A DNA stretch of 64,000 bases from Nectonema munidae (GCA_030549495.1 JAUIRK010000052.1:661208-725207); one strand, 5' to 3'. Counted from the stretch's first letter, positions 36,840 through 52,907 are shown. Made by a program: numbers and translations. Notes: generated by a model from the sequence alone, not told the origin.

Positions 36840-38330
36840 TTTGTGTGGGAAAATTTGGAGGAAAATGAAAGAAGAATGTGACAAGTTTTATTGTACAATT
36901 TTGTGAAGATCGAAATATATTGCAAAAAGTTGTTTCATCCTAAAATATGATTAAAATTTCAACATAAAAAATATGGTATTTATTGATTATCTCCACTCCT
37001 CCATACGACTTTTAAAAAAACATTTCCGCTAAGCTTTAAAAAAATTTGCAAACTAAAAATAATTTTTTATAAAAAAAAATAAAGTATATCAGTTAGTTAG
37101 TTAATTATTTTAAGATAAAAAAGATTATAAAATACAAAAACATGACAATTTTATACAACAATTAAGTAAAAGAAATAATCATTGCAAGCATATAGCAATC
37201 ACATTTGCGCCAGAATCGTAGAGAGTAAGATTCAAAGAAATCCTTTTTGGAGTGAGATTCGTACAATGAAATGGATGGAAAAGTTATAAGATTGCATAAA
37301 AAATAAGATGTATTTTTGGGAGCCGATGAAATTTTGAACTCTGTCTGAAATATTATGACTTGAGTGAGTGTAATGATGTTCACTTTTTTAAGACTGAAAT
37401 TTACACGATTTCTTGTACTTTTAGGGCGGTAGGTAATGGAAAATCTATTCCGAACTTCATAATTTAAATCAAAGGGCCAAACTCATTCCAGTAAACTTGA
37501 AAGACTAAAACAAGTAATTTGGCAAAACTTGTTAAACTGAAAGAATTTTGTCGTCATTTGTTTCATTGTTTGCATATTGTCATTTAAATTTATGCCTGAT
37601 TAAATAATCTGGTAGAACAAAATTAGCGAATGAGCTTTAATTTCATTTTCTCCATTCGTCCTTATGAGTTTGAAATTACTTTAATATGACATCACAAAAG
37701 ATGAAAGTGATTCAATTGAGAAATTAAAACGATTAGATGTTGATATACGCTTCTGAAATAGCTTCTATATACAAAGCATTATTGGAAAAATTCAATTCGC
37801 AATCACATGAATGATAAATACTAATTATTTCTATTATTGAAACCAGTCCAAAGTATATAAGCTGACTTTGTGTTATATTACAGATGCATAGCAACGAAGT
37901 AATTCCCATGATTTGTGAGAACATTTATGACAGAACACGCTAATGAGTGTATGATTGTGGAAGACATGTTGGACTGGTCAAAACAATAACCAAAGAGTTT
38001 TAAAAGAAGCTAAGAGAAAGTATTGATTAACCATGAATATGACATATATAAAGATTTCGACTAAAATTATATCCATAAATATGATCATTGATCAATTAAA
38101 AAGTTAACCAGATGATCCCCCAACATGACTCGGCAAAATAGGAATTGACAAATACTTACAACATATATATTTAGTGATCTGATAATAACACCACGGACAA
38201 AACAAACAAATAAAGAGAAGTATATGAAACATACAAAGCATACGTGATTTTGCCAAATTCCCCCTCCCCCTCCCCTCGCCTATATATCTTATATATAAAA
38301 TCAATAAAATTTAAAAATCCTACCTTCATT
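36840..38330. other. AT-rich stretch
   Basis: No gene or recognisable element seen; the open frames are short and without domains. Confidence 0.5.
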
Positions 38331-38344
38331 CAAAACCTAATTTG

Positions 38345-41930
<3,586 letters not shown>

Positions 41931-41934
41931 AAAA

Positions 41935-43065
41935 ATATCGTAGCTTTAAGTTTAAAGAGTTGAAAACATCATAGTATGCAAAAAATTACTTACATTAAAA
42001 TTTAAATAATAAATTATCTAATTTTAATTTCGAAATTAATTTGGACTAACTCAAACAGAATTTTTACGGACTAAAATTTGTTTGCTGTTTTTGACAATAA
42101 TTTGACATATTCTAAAAATGTTCACGGCACACTTGGGCATTTGAAACGGCATACAGTTTAGACAGCACTGCCTTTTAGCTTTTAGTTTTGTGATTTATTT
42201 GTTCACCAGAAACTAAATTTATGTAATTTAATCCATAAAGAATATCATATACATCTAATATAAGCCATGAAGAATATGTGTATCAGTGATATAAAATCGA
42301 ATTATACAAAAGATTGATTAGTAAATTAATTGACTTACTTAATTTCTATACAAGCGAAAAGTAATAATTCAAACTATTTCTGTATTCAATTGATATGCGT
42401 TTTAACCCTTTACCAGAATTTTGACAAATAATCGTCTGCTTTTTTTTAATGTAATTTTGTATGTTTTAAACAGACGATTGTTTGTCAAAATTCTGGTTAT
42501 CAAAGGGAAAAAAACAAAAATTTCTAATCCTCAAAGGGTAGGTGACAAATTTATTTAATTTTACATGGATTCGTTATTTAACATTATATGTCGAATGTGA
42601 TGTTTTTGAAATCGCTTATCAAGCGTTATTATTTCCATTTAAATTCCTTAAATCATCTCTTTATGTAAAATAAAAATTATATAACATAATATTTTATGGA
42701 ATATTTGCATTAAAGAATACTTGAGCAATTTATTCCCAATGTAATAAAACATCAACAAATGTTTATCATGTTTGATTACGATATTACGTTTCGATTTTTT
42801 TTTAAATTTCGATACGTTTTTAAATATCGTATTTTTTTATTCAGATACGATTTTAATGTACGAAATTTTTTTTGAGTCATAACCATAACGTAGGCCATCA
42901 CTGCCTATACGGGAACCTTGGATTTTAGGTTCTAAATATTTGATTTTTTTCTTCAAATTTATAATCTGACTTGATATTTGGTTGAGCTAACAAACATTTT
43001 TATGAAAGCCCGCGTGAAAATTCTTAAAGAATGGGCTTTCTTGTGGAAAGATGATAAAAAGTTTG
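41935..43065. other. AT-rich stretch with one palindromic MITE
   Basis: Apart from the palindrome at 42406-42507, nothing was recognised. Confidence 0.5.
42406..42507. mobile_element. Near-perfect palindromic piggyBac-type MITE, 102 bp
   Basis: TTAA (42402-42405) precedes CCCTTTACCAGAATTTTGAC, and the right arm carries its inverse, CAAAATTCTGGTTATCAAAGGG. The arms are about 36 bp each (down to CAGACGAT at the loop side) around a 30-bp AT-rich loop. The right TTAA has decayed. Confidence 0.65.
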
Positions 43066-43070
43066 AATTA

Positions 43071-43180
43071 CAGTGAAACCTCGAATACACGAACTTCGAG
43101 TTCTTATCTGCTTTAAGTTAAGGAGCTTTAACTTATCTGAACACTCGCTTATCTGAACAATTTTTTTATCTCGGAAACTA
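43071..43180. mobile_element. Tigger-type end fragment
   Basis: TA followed by CAGTGAAACCTCGAATACAC is a typical Tigger 5' end. Behind it is the usual run of short direct phrases (AACTTATCTGAAC, GCTTATCTGAAC). No partner end was found, so it is a truncated copy. Confidence 0.5.
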
Positions 43181-43214
43181 GTTGAGGATATATAATTAAT
43201 AATTACACACTTGT

Positions 43215-43400
43215 TATAGTTAAAAGATATTTTTTCGTTCTTTGAAAAATTATCCCAAATTTTTTATCAAATTTTTTCATATCACATATATATAAATTTA
43301 TTCGTGTATAGTTAAAAGATATTTTTTCGTTTTTTGAAAATTATCCCAAATTTTTTATCAAATTTTTTTCATATCACATATATATAAATTTATTCGTGTA
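43215..43400. repeat. Tandem duplication of a 92-bp unit
   Basis: TATAGTTAAAAGATATTTTT starts at 43215 and 43307. The two units are nearly identical through ATAAATTTATTCGTGTAT. Confidence 0.9.
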
Positions 43401-43745
43401 TCTCTTCAGGATGATTCCAAATTTGGTAATTAAAATGAATAAAAATTAAAAATTAATTTTTTTAAAACTTCGATTTTCAATTATTTTAAATTTTAATGTT
43501 TTTATAAAATATTTCAAATCTTTATATTGTTATTTATTTATATAACTAAATAACAGAAAAAATATATATGATCGACTACAAAATCTGAACTAATTTCATT
43601 TTTAATGTTTTGATAAATTCATCTGTCACAAGATTTTATATAATCTTAAACTTAAAAATATGGGAAATAGAGACATCCGGTCAGAATTTTTAGTCATTAT
43701 AATCCAATTTATGCCCTCATGTATCTTTGTTTATGATTTGATATA

Positions 43746-46574
43746 TACTCTCGTTTACTCGAAGCTCAACGGCATTGGCCAAACACTTCGAGTTATCGTG
43801 AGTTCGACTTAAAAAAACTTGGACTCAAATCTGCTAAATTTTCTAGGAAAAAAGTTGAAAAAAGTCTGATGTTTTGAGTTTATTTTGTAAGAACATAATA
43901 GTGTCTTATTAGGCTGAAAAACGTACTCTATTAATAGTGTCAAAGTTCTTGGTAGGAGGAGAGGTACTTGTGGAACGAAATTTACTATTGTAAAAAAGAA
44001 ACTTAAATATTATGTAATAAGGTTTGTACATAATAACAAAACAATTTGTGTTTAAAATTTTAGATTAATGAAGAAAGTGTTAATAACGAAAACATGTGAA
44101 GCAAAGAAAACAAGCAATTAAAATTTATCAACAAAACCATATTTTTATTATTTATAACATGTTTGAGTTCAAAACTGATTTTATGGTAGAAATTTCTGAT
44201 TTTTTTAAAAAGATTTCATATTGATAACAGTAAAAGATGTAGAAATTTTTAGTAAGAAAGCGGGAATGGAAGAGATAGAAAAGTATTTTTTAAAAGCAAC
44301 TACACACCCCACTCTGACTCCCCATCTAAACCCATTCTTGTTATCCTGGTTTGGCAAAAAGGCATAAATTTACCCATCTTTATTTAGATCTACCCCTAGT
44401 AGGAGAGAGCGTTCTCCATCTTAACTTAGATGCATCCCTCATTGAAAGTGTAAATAATTTTACTAAAAAGTGACCTGTAAAAGATTATTGCTTTAGAAAA
44501 GGTAAAAAAAAGTTTATTTATTATATCAATCATTTTTCATTTTGTAAAAATAATCATTTATGCATGTTTGTTTGAGTTCAGAACATTTGATTTCATCAAT
44601 GAAATTTTCAATGTGTGTGAGTTTGTCTAATAACGCTTCACCATCACTTCGGGATTGTATAAATTTACGCAGAGTTGCACATATGCCTAAAGCAGCTACT
44701 GGTGTGGGTAAATCTGTGCCAGTACTTTCGTTCTCATTGTCTTCTTCATCACTATCTTCTTGTTGGCCTTGATTGCGTTTGTGGCTGACAGCAGCAAAAA
44801 TTTCTTCATCAGTCATAGGCCCGCAGGTTATCACACTTTCTTCAACAATAACATAATCTTCAAATGACTCCACTTCCGCCCCAAACGTAATAGCTCTTTT
44901 GCAAACTTTTTCTAATTGAACACCATTTTCATCTTCGACCCTAACGTTGGTGTTATCATCAGAAAATTGTGCTTTTTTGAAACAATTAGCAATTGTTGTT
45001 GAAGTAACAGAAGACCAAGCTCTTTGAATCATATACAAAGCATCAAGAACAGTTACTTTGACAATAGGCTTATTATTTTCCATAGATGTGGTAAGTTTGT
45101 CAACAAGTATATGTCGGTAATGTGTTTTCAAGTTTTTTATAATACCCTGATCCATTGGTTGTGTTTTGGAAGTTGTGTTTAGAGGTAATAAACGATCTCA
45201 ATATTAGTAAGTGCAAGGCGTGAGTGAGAAGGATCATTATCTACTAAGAGAGCAATCTTTTTTTTTCGAAGCAGAATCGACGGTTTAATGTTATCAGCCA
45301 GTTTGTAAAAATCTCTAATGTCATCCGGGCCTTTTTATTATTCCTGTATTTTATTGGAAGATTTTTAAATTCTTGAAACAACGAGGCTTGGCTGATTTTC
45401 CAATCACCAAAAGTGGAACTTTGTCTGTACCATTCATGTTTGCACAGAGAAGAACAGTCAATCTTTCTTTGGACAACTTTCCAGATGAACACTGTTCGCC
45501 TTTAAGTGTAAGTGACTTGGAAGGAAGAAGCTTATAGAAAAGTTCTGTCTCGTCAGCGTTGTAAATACAATTTGGATTGTACTTGTTAAGAAGTCTTGGT
45601 AAGAACGTGGAAACCCAGTTCTCAATTTGATCATCTGTTACATTTCTTGACTCTCCAAATAAAGTACGAAAACATATGTTATGTCTATCCTCAAATTTTG
45701 CTAGCCAGCCATAACTGCAAGTAAATTTTGAGTGCTGAAAGTCTGATGCATACTTTGCTACTTTTTCTTGTAGCATTGGGCCTGAAACAGGAATATTTTG
45801 TGCCCGTGCGTTTTTAAACCAAATGAGAAAGGCTTCTTCTACATCAGGATAGGGTGGAAGACGAACACGTTTAATTGAAGCATTTTTATTTTCATAGGCC
45901 TCATTTATTTCATCAGATTTTTTAATCCATGTTGACAATGTGTTCAACGGTATTCCAAACTGTTTTGCAATTTGTGTCTTGAATTTTATTATTTTTTCAA
46001 CCTCTAACAATGCCAAATACTTTGTCTCTATCTTATGTGAAGTTAGCTTGCGTTTTATGTTTGGCATAATACGTAACACAAAAGAAAATGTAAATAAAGA
46101 AGCAAAATGATGCACAGATGAATGTGTATGATAAAAAAAATTGTGACAAAAGTAAATACACAAATGATAGTATTGCTACATGAAACTATCTATGCTCCAC
46201 TAGTATTTGATGTATACACTGCTGTGTTTGCCTACAAAAGAAGCATTCAAAAAACTCATTTATTACATCAAATGATTAATTTTTCTTAACTTTAGCACAT
46301 ACAGAAAAACAATAGTGTCATAAAACGCATGCTTCAATAATTTCAATTAATCAATATGTTTTTGAAAATATCACTTCGATTTATAGAGGGAATACTGATA
46401 GATTTTTTCATGCACGGAACTTGTCAAACGCTTCGAGATAAATCAAGTTTCGAGTTATTAAGTTCGAGACATCGTATTTAAATTAATATTAAAAGGGCCT
46501 CAAAGGGAGGGGAATAAAAAAAACTTCGACTTAACGGAAATTTCGACTTATCGAACTTAGAGTAAACGAGAGTA
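43746..46574 (-). mobile_element. Tigger (pogo superfamily) transposon, near full length
   Basis: The ends TACTCTCGTTTACTC and its inverse GAGTAAACGAGAGTA are matching inverted repeats, each flanked by TA (43744-43745 and 46575-46576). The 2,829-bp size fits autonomous Tiggers. Inside on the minus strand is a recognisable CENP-B/DDE transposase. The subterminal region repeats phrases like TTCGAGTTAT and CTTCGAGATAA. Confidence 0.92.
44526..46067 (-). pseudogene. Tigger transposase (CENPB-HTH plus DDE), frameshifted
   Basis: The start MPNIKRKLTSHKIE opens at 46067 and leads through a psq-type helix-turn-helix (KIIKFKTQIAKQFGIPLNTL), then a CENP-B HTH (SGPMLQEKVAKYASDF). The DDE core has NADETELFYKLLPSKSL (first Asp), LLVDNDPSHSRL (second Asp, near 45235-45255) and TQPMDQGIIKN (third Asp, near 45140-45160). 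All three catalytic Asp are present. Two frame changes break the ORF, one near 45355 and one near 45195. The C-terminal acidic stretch (QQEDSDEEDNENEST) and an end with a KxxCINDYF-type motif are kept. It cannot make full transposase without those frames, but sequence decay is otherwise modest. Confidence 0.9.
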
Positions 46575-46604
46575 TACTGATAAAAAGGAGACAATTTCGT
46601 TAAC

Positions 46605-47045
46605 ATTTTCTAAAAAATTTGCTCTGTGATAAATAAATAGAGAGATATTTTTGTCAAAGTATGTTTTTTGATAAGGTTTGCAACAATTAAATTCTAATAA
46701 TCTTTTTGTGTGGTATTAAATTTGAAGGTTCAAATTTCTATGTGGTATTATTTCGAATAAATTCTGTTTCGGTATTTCGACGTTAGATAATTCGAAATTA
46801 ATCTTTTTTTTAGATATATTGCAATCACCAAGTACATTTTTTCAATTTTTCAAAATAATATTAAGTTCTTAATGAGAATAAAATCTCAAAAAATACTAAT
46901 TTTGACTTATCTAACATCGATTTAATACCGACATTATTCGATATAATTTCACACAGAAATTTAAACATTCAAATTTAACACACAATTCAAAGATATTATT
47001 AGAAATTTAATTGTTGTAAACTTATAAAAAACAAAATTTTTACAC
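46605..47045. mobile_element. Foldback MITE of unknown class
   Basis: The left arm (46610-46830) carries GCTCTGTGATAAATAAATAG, CAACAATTAAATTCTAATAA and GACGTTAGATAATTCGAAAT. The right arm (46865-47045) carries their inverses (TTATCTAACATCGA, ATTAGAAATTTAATTGTTGT). The loop is short and AT-rich. There is no ORF. It abuts the Tigger element. A half copy is at 31139-31400. Confidence 0.65.
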
Positions 47046-47049
47046 TAAT

Positions 47050-49310
47050 GTGCAACTTGTGTGAAATCTGTTTTTCATATATTTTTTACGTTATTTTTGG
47101 CAGGAGTTATATTTTAAATATACAACTGCTAGCCTTCTTTTTAAACTTATGATATATTATTGAATTATATATTATTTTAGTGTAGAAAATGACTATTTAA
47201 TTTAATATAAATTTATTTTTAGTTTTCTATAGATCATAATTAAAGAATTACGACGTCTTTTGGGAAAATTACAACCTAACTTAAAAGTATCAAAAAGAAT
47301 TCTAAATTGAGGGTTAATTTGAAAGTTCTAAAACGTTTTTAATGGAACGGGCTAATATTTAAAAAAAATACATTTTTTTTTATGCATTCATTCCAAAAAA
47401 ATTTACCAAATAATCACTTATGAGAGAATCCACGCCTCAAGAAGACTATACATTACACATTTAAGAAATATAAATTAAAGTTAGAGTATAAAATACTTCT
47501 TTATTATTTGAATTTTTTATTAAGAAGAATAATTTACCCTTTTTTATATTTTCGTTATAAATTACACTTTTATATAATATTGAAACTTGATTTTTTTTAA
47601 TTTAAGGAAAGTATTTATATTAAACACTCCAAAGAAAGAAAATAGATATAAATTATTAATTTAAATTATCTTTATTTTATATAATATTTCCTCCTATCAT
47701 TATAAAATATTCAGTCAAAATAAATAATTTTTACTTTTTTTGTCTTTTTATGGTCATTTTTGTGAAAATTTTTAGATGTCCTTGTATTCAAAATTTTATA
47801 TTATTTATAAATATAAAAATAGCTCAAAAATCATCCTTAATAAGTTTTTTTCCTGTCTGAAAAGTAATGAAAAATATATTTTAACTCATAATTCATGTAA
47901 TTTTTCAAAAGTTACAAATCTTTACTGTAGTACTACTACATGCCAAACTTTACCACTATCAGAGTATTTATTATACATTATTTCTTTTTCAAATTTTCAT
48001 GATTAAAAATAAAATTTATTCTATATTTGCATTTTTTTATCATAAGTATTTTTCTAAAAAGGTATTTTTTGTTTCTTTTAGCGCATTGGTTGCCACGCGA
48101 AGGCATTAAAATAACTAAAATATTGTTTACCAATAAGAGAATATTTGACTAGGTGCACATCTAATCAGAAGTGATTAGAGCCGCCTTTAAAATGTAAGAA
48201 GACATGCATCCTTTCTCTCATAAATCAAATGTATATTTTGAATAGGACAAAGACAATTCTAGTTAAAACAAAATCTACTTTAGTTAATAATGAAATTTAA
48301 AACAATTACCCTTTTTCTTTTGATGAAATGGTAAGATTAAGAATCTAGTCTTGTTTTTAGGCAAAGGAGTCGCAAAAATTATAATGTTGAAATCAGTCAC
48401 CACTAAAAGAAAGTTCGGGACCACCGCAGTCTAGCTTATGAATGCTCTACTCAAAGCTTACCATTATTTCATCATTTGAAATAAAATAGTCCTCTGCATA
48501 AATTGCATACATGTCAACTATCCCAATTTAGGCGCGATTATACCGATTTAGATACCAACCCGTTTCTCCATTTTGGGGTAAAAATTTTAGTCAAAATTTG
48601 TTTAAGCAATAAATTTATTTTATAAAATTTCTTTCAAACTCAAAAGCTCAGTGTAAAAGAATTTTCCGTATGGTAGAAAAGATCCCAACTGAGTACCAAT
48701 CATACTAGAGATCAGTGGATTGATGTAACCAGTAATGTAGCCAGAAATTTATATTTTGAGGGGCCAAATGGGGCACTAATATACATGCTTACTTACTAGC
48801 TTTGTCTGAAATTAAAGCATCAAATGCTGCTTATAAGAACTCTTCTCTTTGTGTTTATAAGCTCCTTTCTCTACTTCTGTCCTATTTCTTTATTAAGTTT
48901 TTGGATTTTATCATGGTTAATATTTCTTATCTTCGTTTCTCGTAACAGAGAAATTTGTTATTGTAAATTTGCTCTTCTAGTAACGGATTTTCTATAGGTA
49001 GAAGGCCTCCACCTTGACTCAAAGTTGACAGTTTGATCGTTACCGTCAATGATATCAATAATTTTTCCTTATTTTGATTTTATTGTTATAAGAATTTTAT
49101 TTAACTTGTTTCTTGCTCTTTTTAATATTCTCATCGGATTTTCTAAAAGCAGTCTGTGTTCAATATATGGTTCACTTCATTTTCGTGCTTATACAGCAAT
49201 CTAACGCGTAACTAAATAATTCTACAAAGTAAAACGTGCCACTCCCTTTTATCGACTGGCCTATATATATATTCAATATTAAATTTTATATTAGATTAAT
49301 TAAATTTCTT
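47050..49310. other. AT-rich stretch
   Basis: No gene or recognisable element seen. Confidence 0.5.
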
Positions 49311-49317
49311 TGGAAAT

Positions 49318-49470
49318 AGACGAGGTGAATAAGGTTGGTTAGATACTGGGTTTCGATAACTCAAGATCTTGGGTTCGATCCCGCATCAAGCTTACTTTAA
49401 TCATAGTTCGATACAAGCGGCACAAGTTTGCCTTCTCGATGAAAACACTCTACGGGTACCCTTACTTTTA
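49318..49470 (+). mobile_element. tRNA-derived SINE
   Basis: AAGGTTGGTTAGATACTGGG, then CTTGGGTTCGATCCCGCATC (B box), then AGTTCGATACAAGCGGCACA and GCCTTCTCGATGAAAACAC match the copy at 15684 in order and spacing. Identity looks high by eye, so the family was active fairly recently. Confidence 0.8.
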
Positions 49471-49621
49471 TTGAATCAAAAATTGTGTTTAGAGTCATTA
49501 TTCTGCTATTTATATTTTGTACAACTTTAAGTGTGCCGCCAAGAAATAGAAAAGTTTGAGAAACACTTGATTAAGTTATGAGTTGTTGAATTCTCACCAT
49601 TAAAACTTCCTACTTTTTAAG

Positions 49622-49727
49622 GAAAGAGTTCCTGCTTAAATGTGATCTGACACTGCAACGATTAACAGATTTCTTTGAAGAACTGGAAAATAGAATATCG
49701 AGTGATGAATATGACGTCAATTTAGCG
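49622..49727 (+). CDS. Candidate internal coding exon, unidentified gene
   Basis: An acceptor with a pyrimidine stretch (CTTCCTACTTTTTAAG) and a donor GTATGA bound 106 nt with one fully open frame. It encodes KEFLLKCDLTLQRLTDFFEE, then LENRISSDEYDVNLA. The codon use and helical charged product look like host protein. The other two frames are closed early. I do not recognise the protein, and no neighbouring exon with matching phase was proved. It could also be a transposon remnant. Confidence 0.35.
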
Positions 49728-49734
49728 GTATGAA

Positions 49735-51000
49735 ATTTTGTTTTATATTCATTTTGTGAAAAAGCCAAAATGCTTATCGCCATGAAGAAATAACTAATTT
49801 TCTCCATCGTACTTTAATTTCGCGCATAAACATTTGTAAAATTTCAATTACTTCTAAAAAAAATAGCTTTTTTACTTGTTTAGCACTTAATGTCGAAATT
49901 AAAGTGATTTTTAGCTTTATATATGAAAAAATTTGAACCTCTGAGAATTAATTTCAGAGTTTTAACTCTTTGAGGACCAGTGTGATACCTGTGAACCAAG
50001 AAATGAAAATCCCGTGCTTTAAATATATACAATTCCATTGGAAAAAAAGTAGATGATATTACTCTTCAAAATTCCTCCGATTAAATTATCGTTTATTTGG
50101 TGCATGCATCCACCAGTGCCCCGTGCGATATTCCGGTCCGTGACATACCCTGCTCAAGGCCGAAAACTGAATTGTATATAGTTATGCAAAATAAGAAGAG
50201 TGACTGTAGCAAAGCAACCATTGCTGCATCATTAAAGGCCATGATATTTGTATTGTATTTTCATTAGTGGTGCATTATCCGGTTAGCGATCACAGTCGAC
50301 TTTACAAAAACGAATGTTCCCCAAGGAAACACAAACTAACTTTTGTTTTAATTAGAATTAGCTCGTTAGCGACGAGAATAATCACATGGTATCTAGTGTA
50401 CCACAGATTTGAATTAAAAGGCATTGATAAACTCAGACGATTCACATTTTTGCACATATGTCGATTGCGTTCTCTCTGGGAACATTGGTACACTAAATGG
50501 ATTAAAGCAAATAAATTATATTGCCTTCTTGTTACATGTTTCACCTATTTTTGCCGCTTTCAATTTAATAGTGTGAGCCACGTTCGTTGACCCACATCTA
50601 TACCTACATTTGGGTGCGGGTTGAAACTCTACAATGGCGAATTCTGATGATTTGTTTAGCTCTGAATAAAACAAGGGTCGTGCGAAGTGTTGCTAATTTG
50701 GAGAAAAATTTAGCGATTTTTATTTTGCTTTTAGCGACAGATTTTTTTGTTTTAGTTTTTTTCAGCTTACCTAAAATATAATATATAGAAAAAACCATTT
50801 TCCTTTTTCTAATAGCAATTAAAGTTGTTGGAAATATCAACTGCCTTCTCAAGTTATTGCAAATATGGCCGAGTGTAGCAGCATATAAAGATTTCAATTT
50901 CGATATTTCTACTCAAAAGTAGCTGTTTTTATTTTTAAGAGTTAGCAATCCTGAGTGAGCTCATTCCTACAATGTATTCCTCTCTTTTCTTTAACTTTAG
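49735..51000. other. Stretch without recognised gene
   Basis: One piggyBac-type end (TTAACTCTTTGAGGACC, 49965) is present. The open frames at 50267-50590 and 50604-50897 have no recognisable domain. Confidence 0.45.
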
Positions 51001-51025
51001 CTTTTTTCTCCCCTCCCCGCTCCAG

Positions 51026-51150
51026 TTTAGAAGAAGAGTTTATCACTTTTTCAGATATCACGATTTCACCCCAAATGCTGAGTCCAGGAGATCTTTATCC
51101 CAAACATATGACGGTTACTTGTGCTGCAAAACTATACCTTGATATATATC
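51026..51150 (+). CDS. Weak candidate coding exon
   Basis: A strong acceptor (CTCCCCTCCCCGCTCCAG) precedes an open frame LEEEFITFSDITISPQMLSP, then GDLYPKHMTVTCAAKLYLDI. No good donor is visible; the frame runs on into the short repeats at 51157 and stops at 51215. The phase does not match the candidate exon at 49622. I do not recognise the product. Confidence 0.22.
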
Positions 51151-51156
51151 GTGACC

Positions 51157-51240
51157 TGACATTTGGCCGAACAAAGATTTTATCAAACGGACATTTGACC
51201 GAATGGATATTTTAAGGATGGGTATTTAGCCGAAAATTTA
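51157..51240. repeat. Short degenerate repeat, ACATTTGRCCGAA units
   Basis: ACATTTGGCCGAAC, ACATTTGACCGAAT and GTATTTAGCCGAAA follow each other at irregular spacing. Similar phrases are common in transposon ends of several animals. No element was delimited. Confidence 0.5.
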
Positions 51241-51639
51241 AGTACAATTTGGCATTTTCCAGACTTCTCTAACCAATGAAATAATATTGTTCTAATGCTC
51301 TTAAAATAAGATACTAAAATTTGGTAAAAGAGAAAAGTGTTTACCACAGGTGAAAGAGACTTCAGATGGTTAAAAATAGTTTATATCCAAAAATGGATTA
51401 CTTTCAAATTTGAAGGGTTAGTTTTAAGGTTAATATACCATTTCTGCTTTTCTCTTCGATTTTTATAAGAAATTTTATTGTATTTTGTTACAATTCTCTC
51501 TTGCCTTTTTTGGACGCGAATAAAAGCAAGCGACTCTTGTGAACTAGGAGAGTATTGGAACCTTATTTTAATTGTTGGTATCGCATCCAAGGGAACAATA
51601 ATCTTCCATAACTGGACAGATGGTAGTGATAGTCACGAT

Positions 51640-51715
51640 CAGGTTTCGACCCCAGAACATCTGGATCGAGGAGACCCTACGTTCCCACCATTAGGCCATC
51701 TGCCGACTCAATAAC
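51640..51715 (-). mobile_element. tRNA-like SINE head, second family
   Basis: On the minus strand GGCAGATGGCCTAATGGTGG gives a near-perfect Pol III A box (TGGCCTAATGG), and CTGGGGTCGAAACCTGATCG resembles a B box at tRNA-like distance. It differs from the SINE at 15684. The tail is not defined. Confidence 0.5.
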
Positions 51716-51811
51716 ATAATCCTCTCTTTTCAATATAATGCCATCTCGGTCCATAGCGTTAATTTCTTTAGTTGCTTTTTTAAGAAAAAGGAGGACAGAA
51801 GTTTTCTCCAA

Positions 51812-52150
51812 TTACAAAACAACGTTTAGTCTATTCACAAGATAATTGTGATTTTCTTCCATTTTATCTTTCCCTTCTTCTACAGTATATAAAGGATGGG
51901 ATCCAACTAAATATTCTAAATGCACACGTTTTTTCGCTGTGAGAATAGCTTTTTTCTCCTCCATCTTTTTTGTTGACGTTGTTAAAGAAACCGATGACTT
52001 ATATGAAAGCTTGAAAACTTTTTTATGCTTAGAATGGCGTCTTAACGATAAACCTCGGCAAGCATGTAGGCACATATGTCATCAATAAGCAAACTCCAAA
52101 TAAACAGATTTGGCTCTCTTCTCCCTTCAGGCATTTCTTTTTCTTACTAT
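51812..52150 (-). other. Open frames of uncertain meaning
   Basis: A minus-strand frame (51812-52075) contains KKRVHLEYLVGSHPLYTVEE, and an overlapping upstream frame contains [20 protein letters not shown]. These read more protein-like than the background and might be one decayed coding piece, but I recognise no family. Confidence 0.2.
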
Positions 52151-52840
52151 CCTCATATTTTGCATAACTAATCAATGCCAACATCAAGAAACCGTCTTTA
52201 TAAATTTGATTTAGGTTATAAAACCAATATTTATTAAGGTTGGAGAATTTTCATTATGTGAAGCTTTCTTAACAATCTATTATTATCTATGTTTTTGCCA
52301 GTTTTTAAATTTTTTACCATTTATTTTTTATACAAACTGAACAAGCTAAGTCTTAATTCATTTGTCTTTAAATGTCAAATTCTTTAATCTGGAAATTATA
52401 CCAAATATGTAGTAAGGTTTAAATAATAATCTTTACATAAATATTTATCAAATATCTTATACAAGTTTTTCTCCAATTATATTTAAAAATTAAACAGATA
52501 AGACCCATCTTGTTCCGTTTTTTTTAAATATAAATGACTAAGCAATTTATTGAAATTTTTACAACACTGGATTTGAACATTTCATCATTTTGTTTCATAC
52601 TTACAACTTAAAATGGTTAATATATACTTATGGTATAAAACATTTTTCAACGAAAAAGCATTTTAAATGGATAAACATCATTACTTTTGGACACAATACA
52701 CTTTTTGCAAGAAGGTAGTTTCTTCGTTCGAAAAATATTCTTGTTCGTTTAACGATCACTGGATACGATTACTGATTCAATCAGGATGATTGACTAATGT
52801 AAAGGAAAGTATTATTATCATCAAATTTTACCCTTTCACT

Positions 52841-52848
52841 TATATAAA
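52841..52848 (+). promoter_or_regulatory. TATA box
   Basis: TATATAAAA stands 67 bp upstream of an ATG and is followed by a GC-richer CTCCCGC. The start of transcription would be expected near 52870. Confidence 0.4.
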
Positions 52849-52907
52849 ACTCCCGCTGATATTGGATTCGTCTTATAGCCAGGAATTTTATATCATTTCA
52901 TTTTGAA

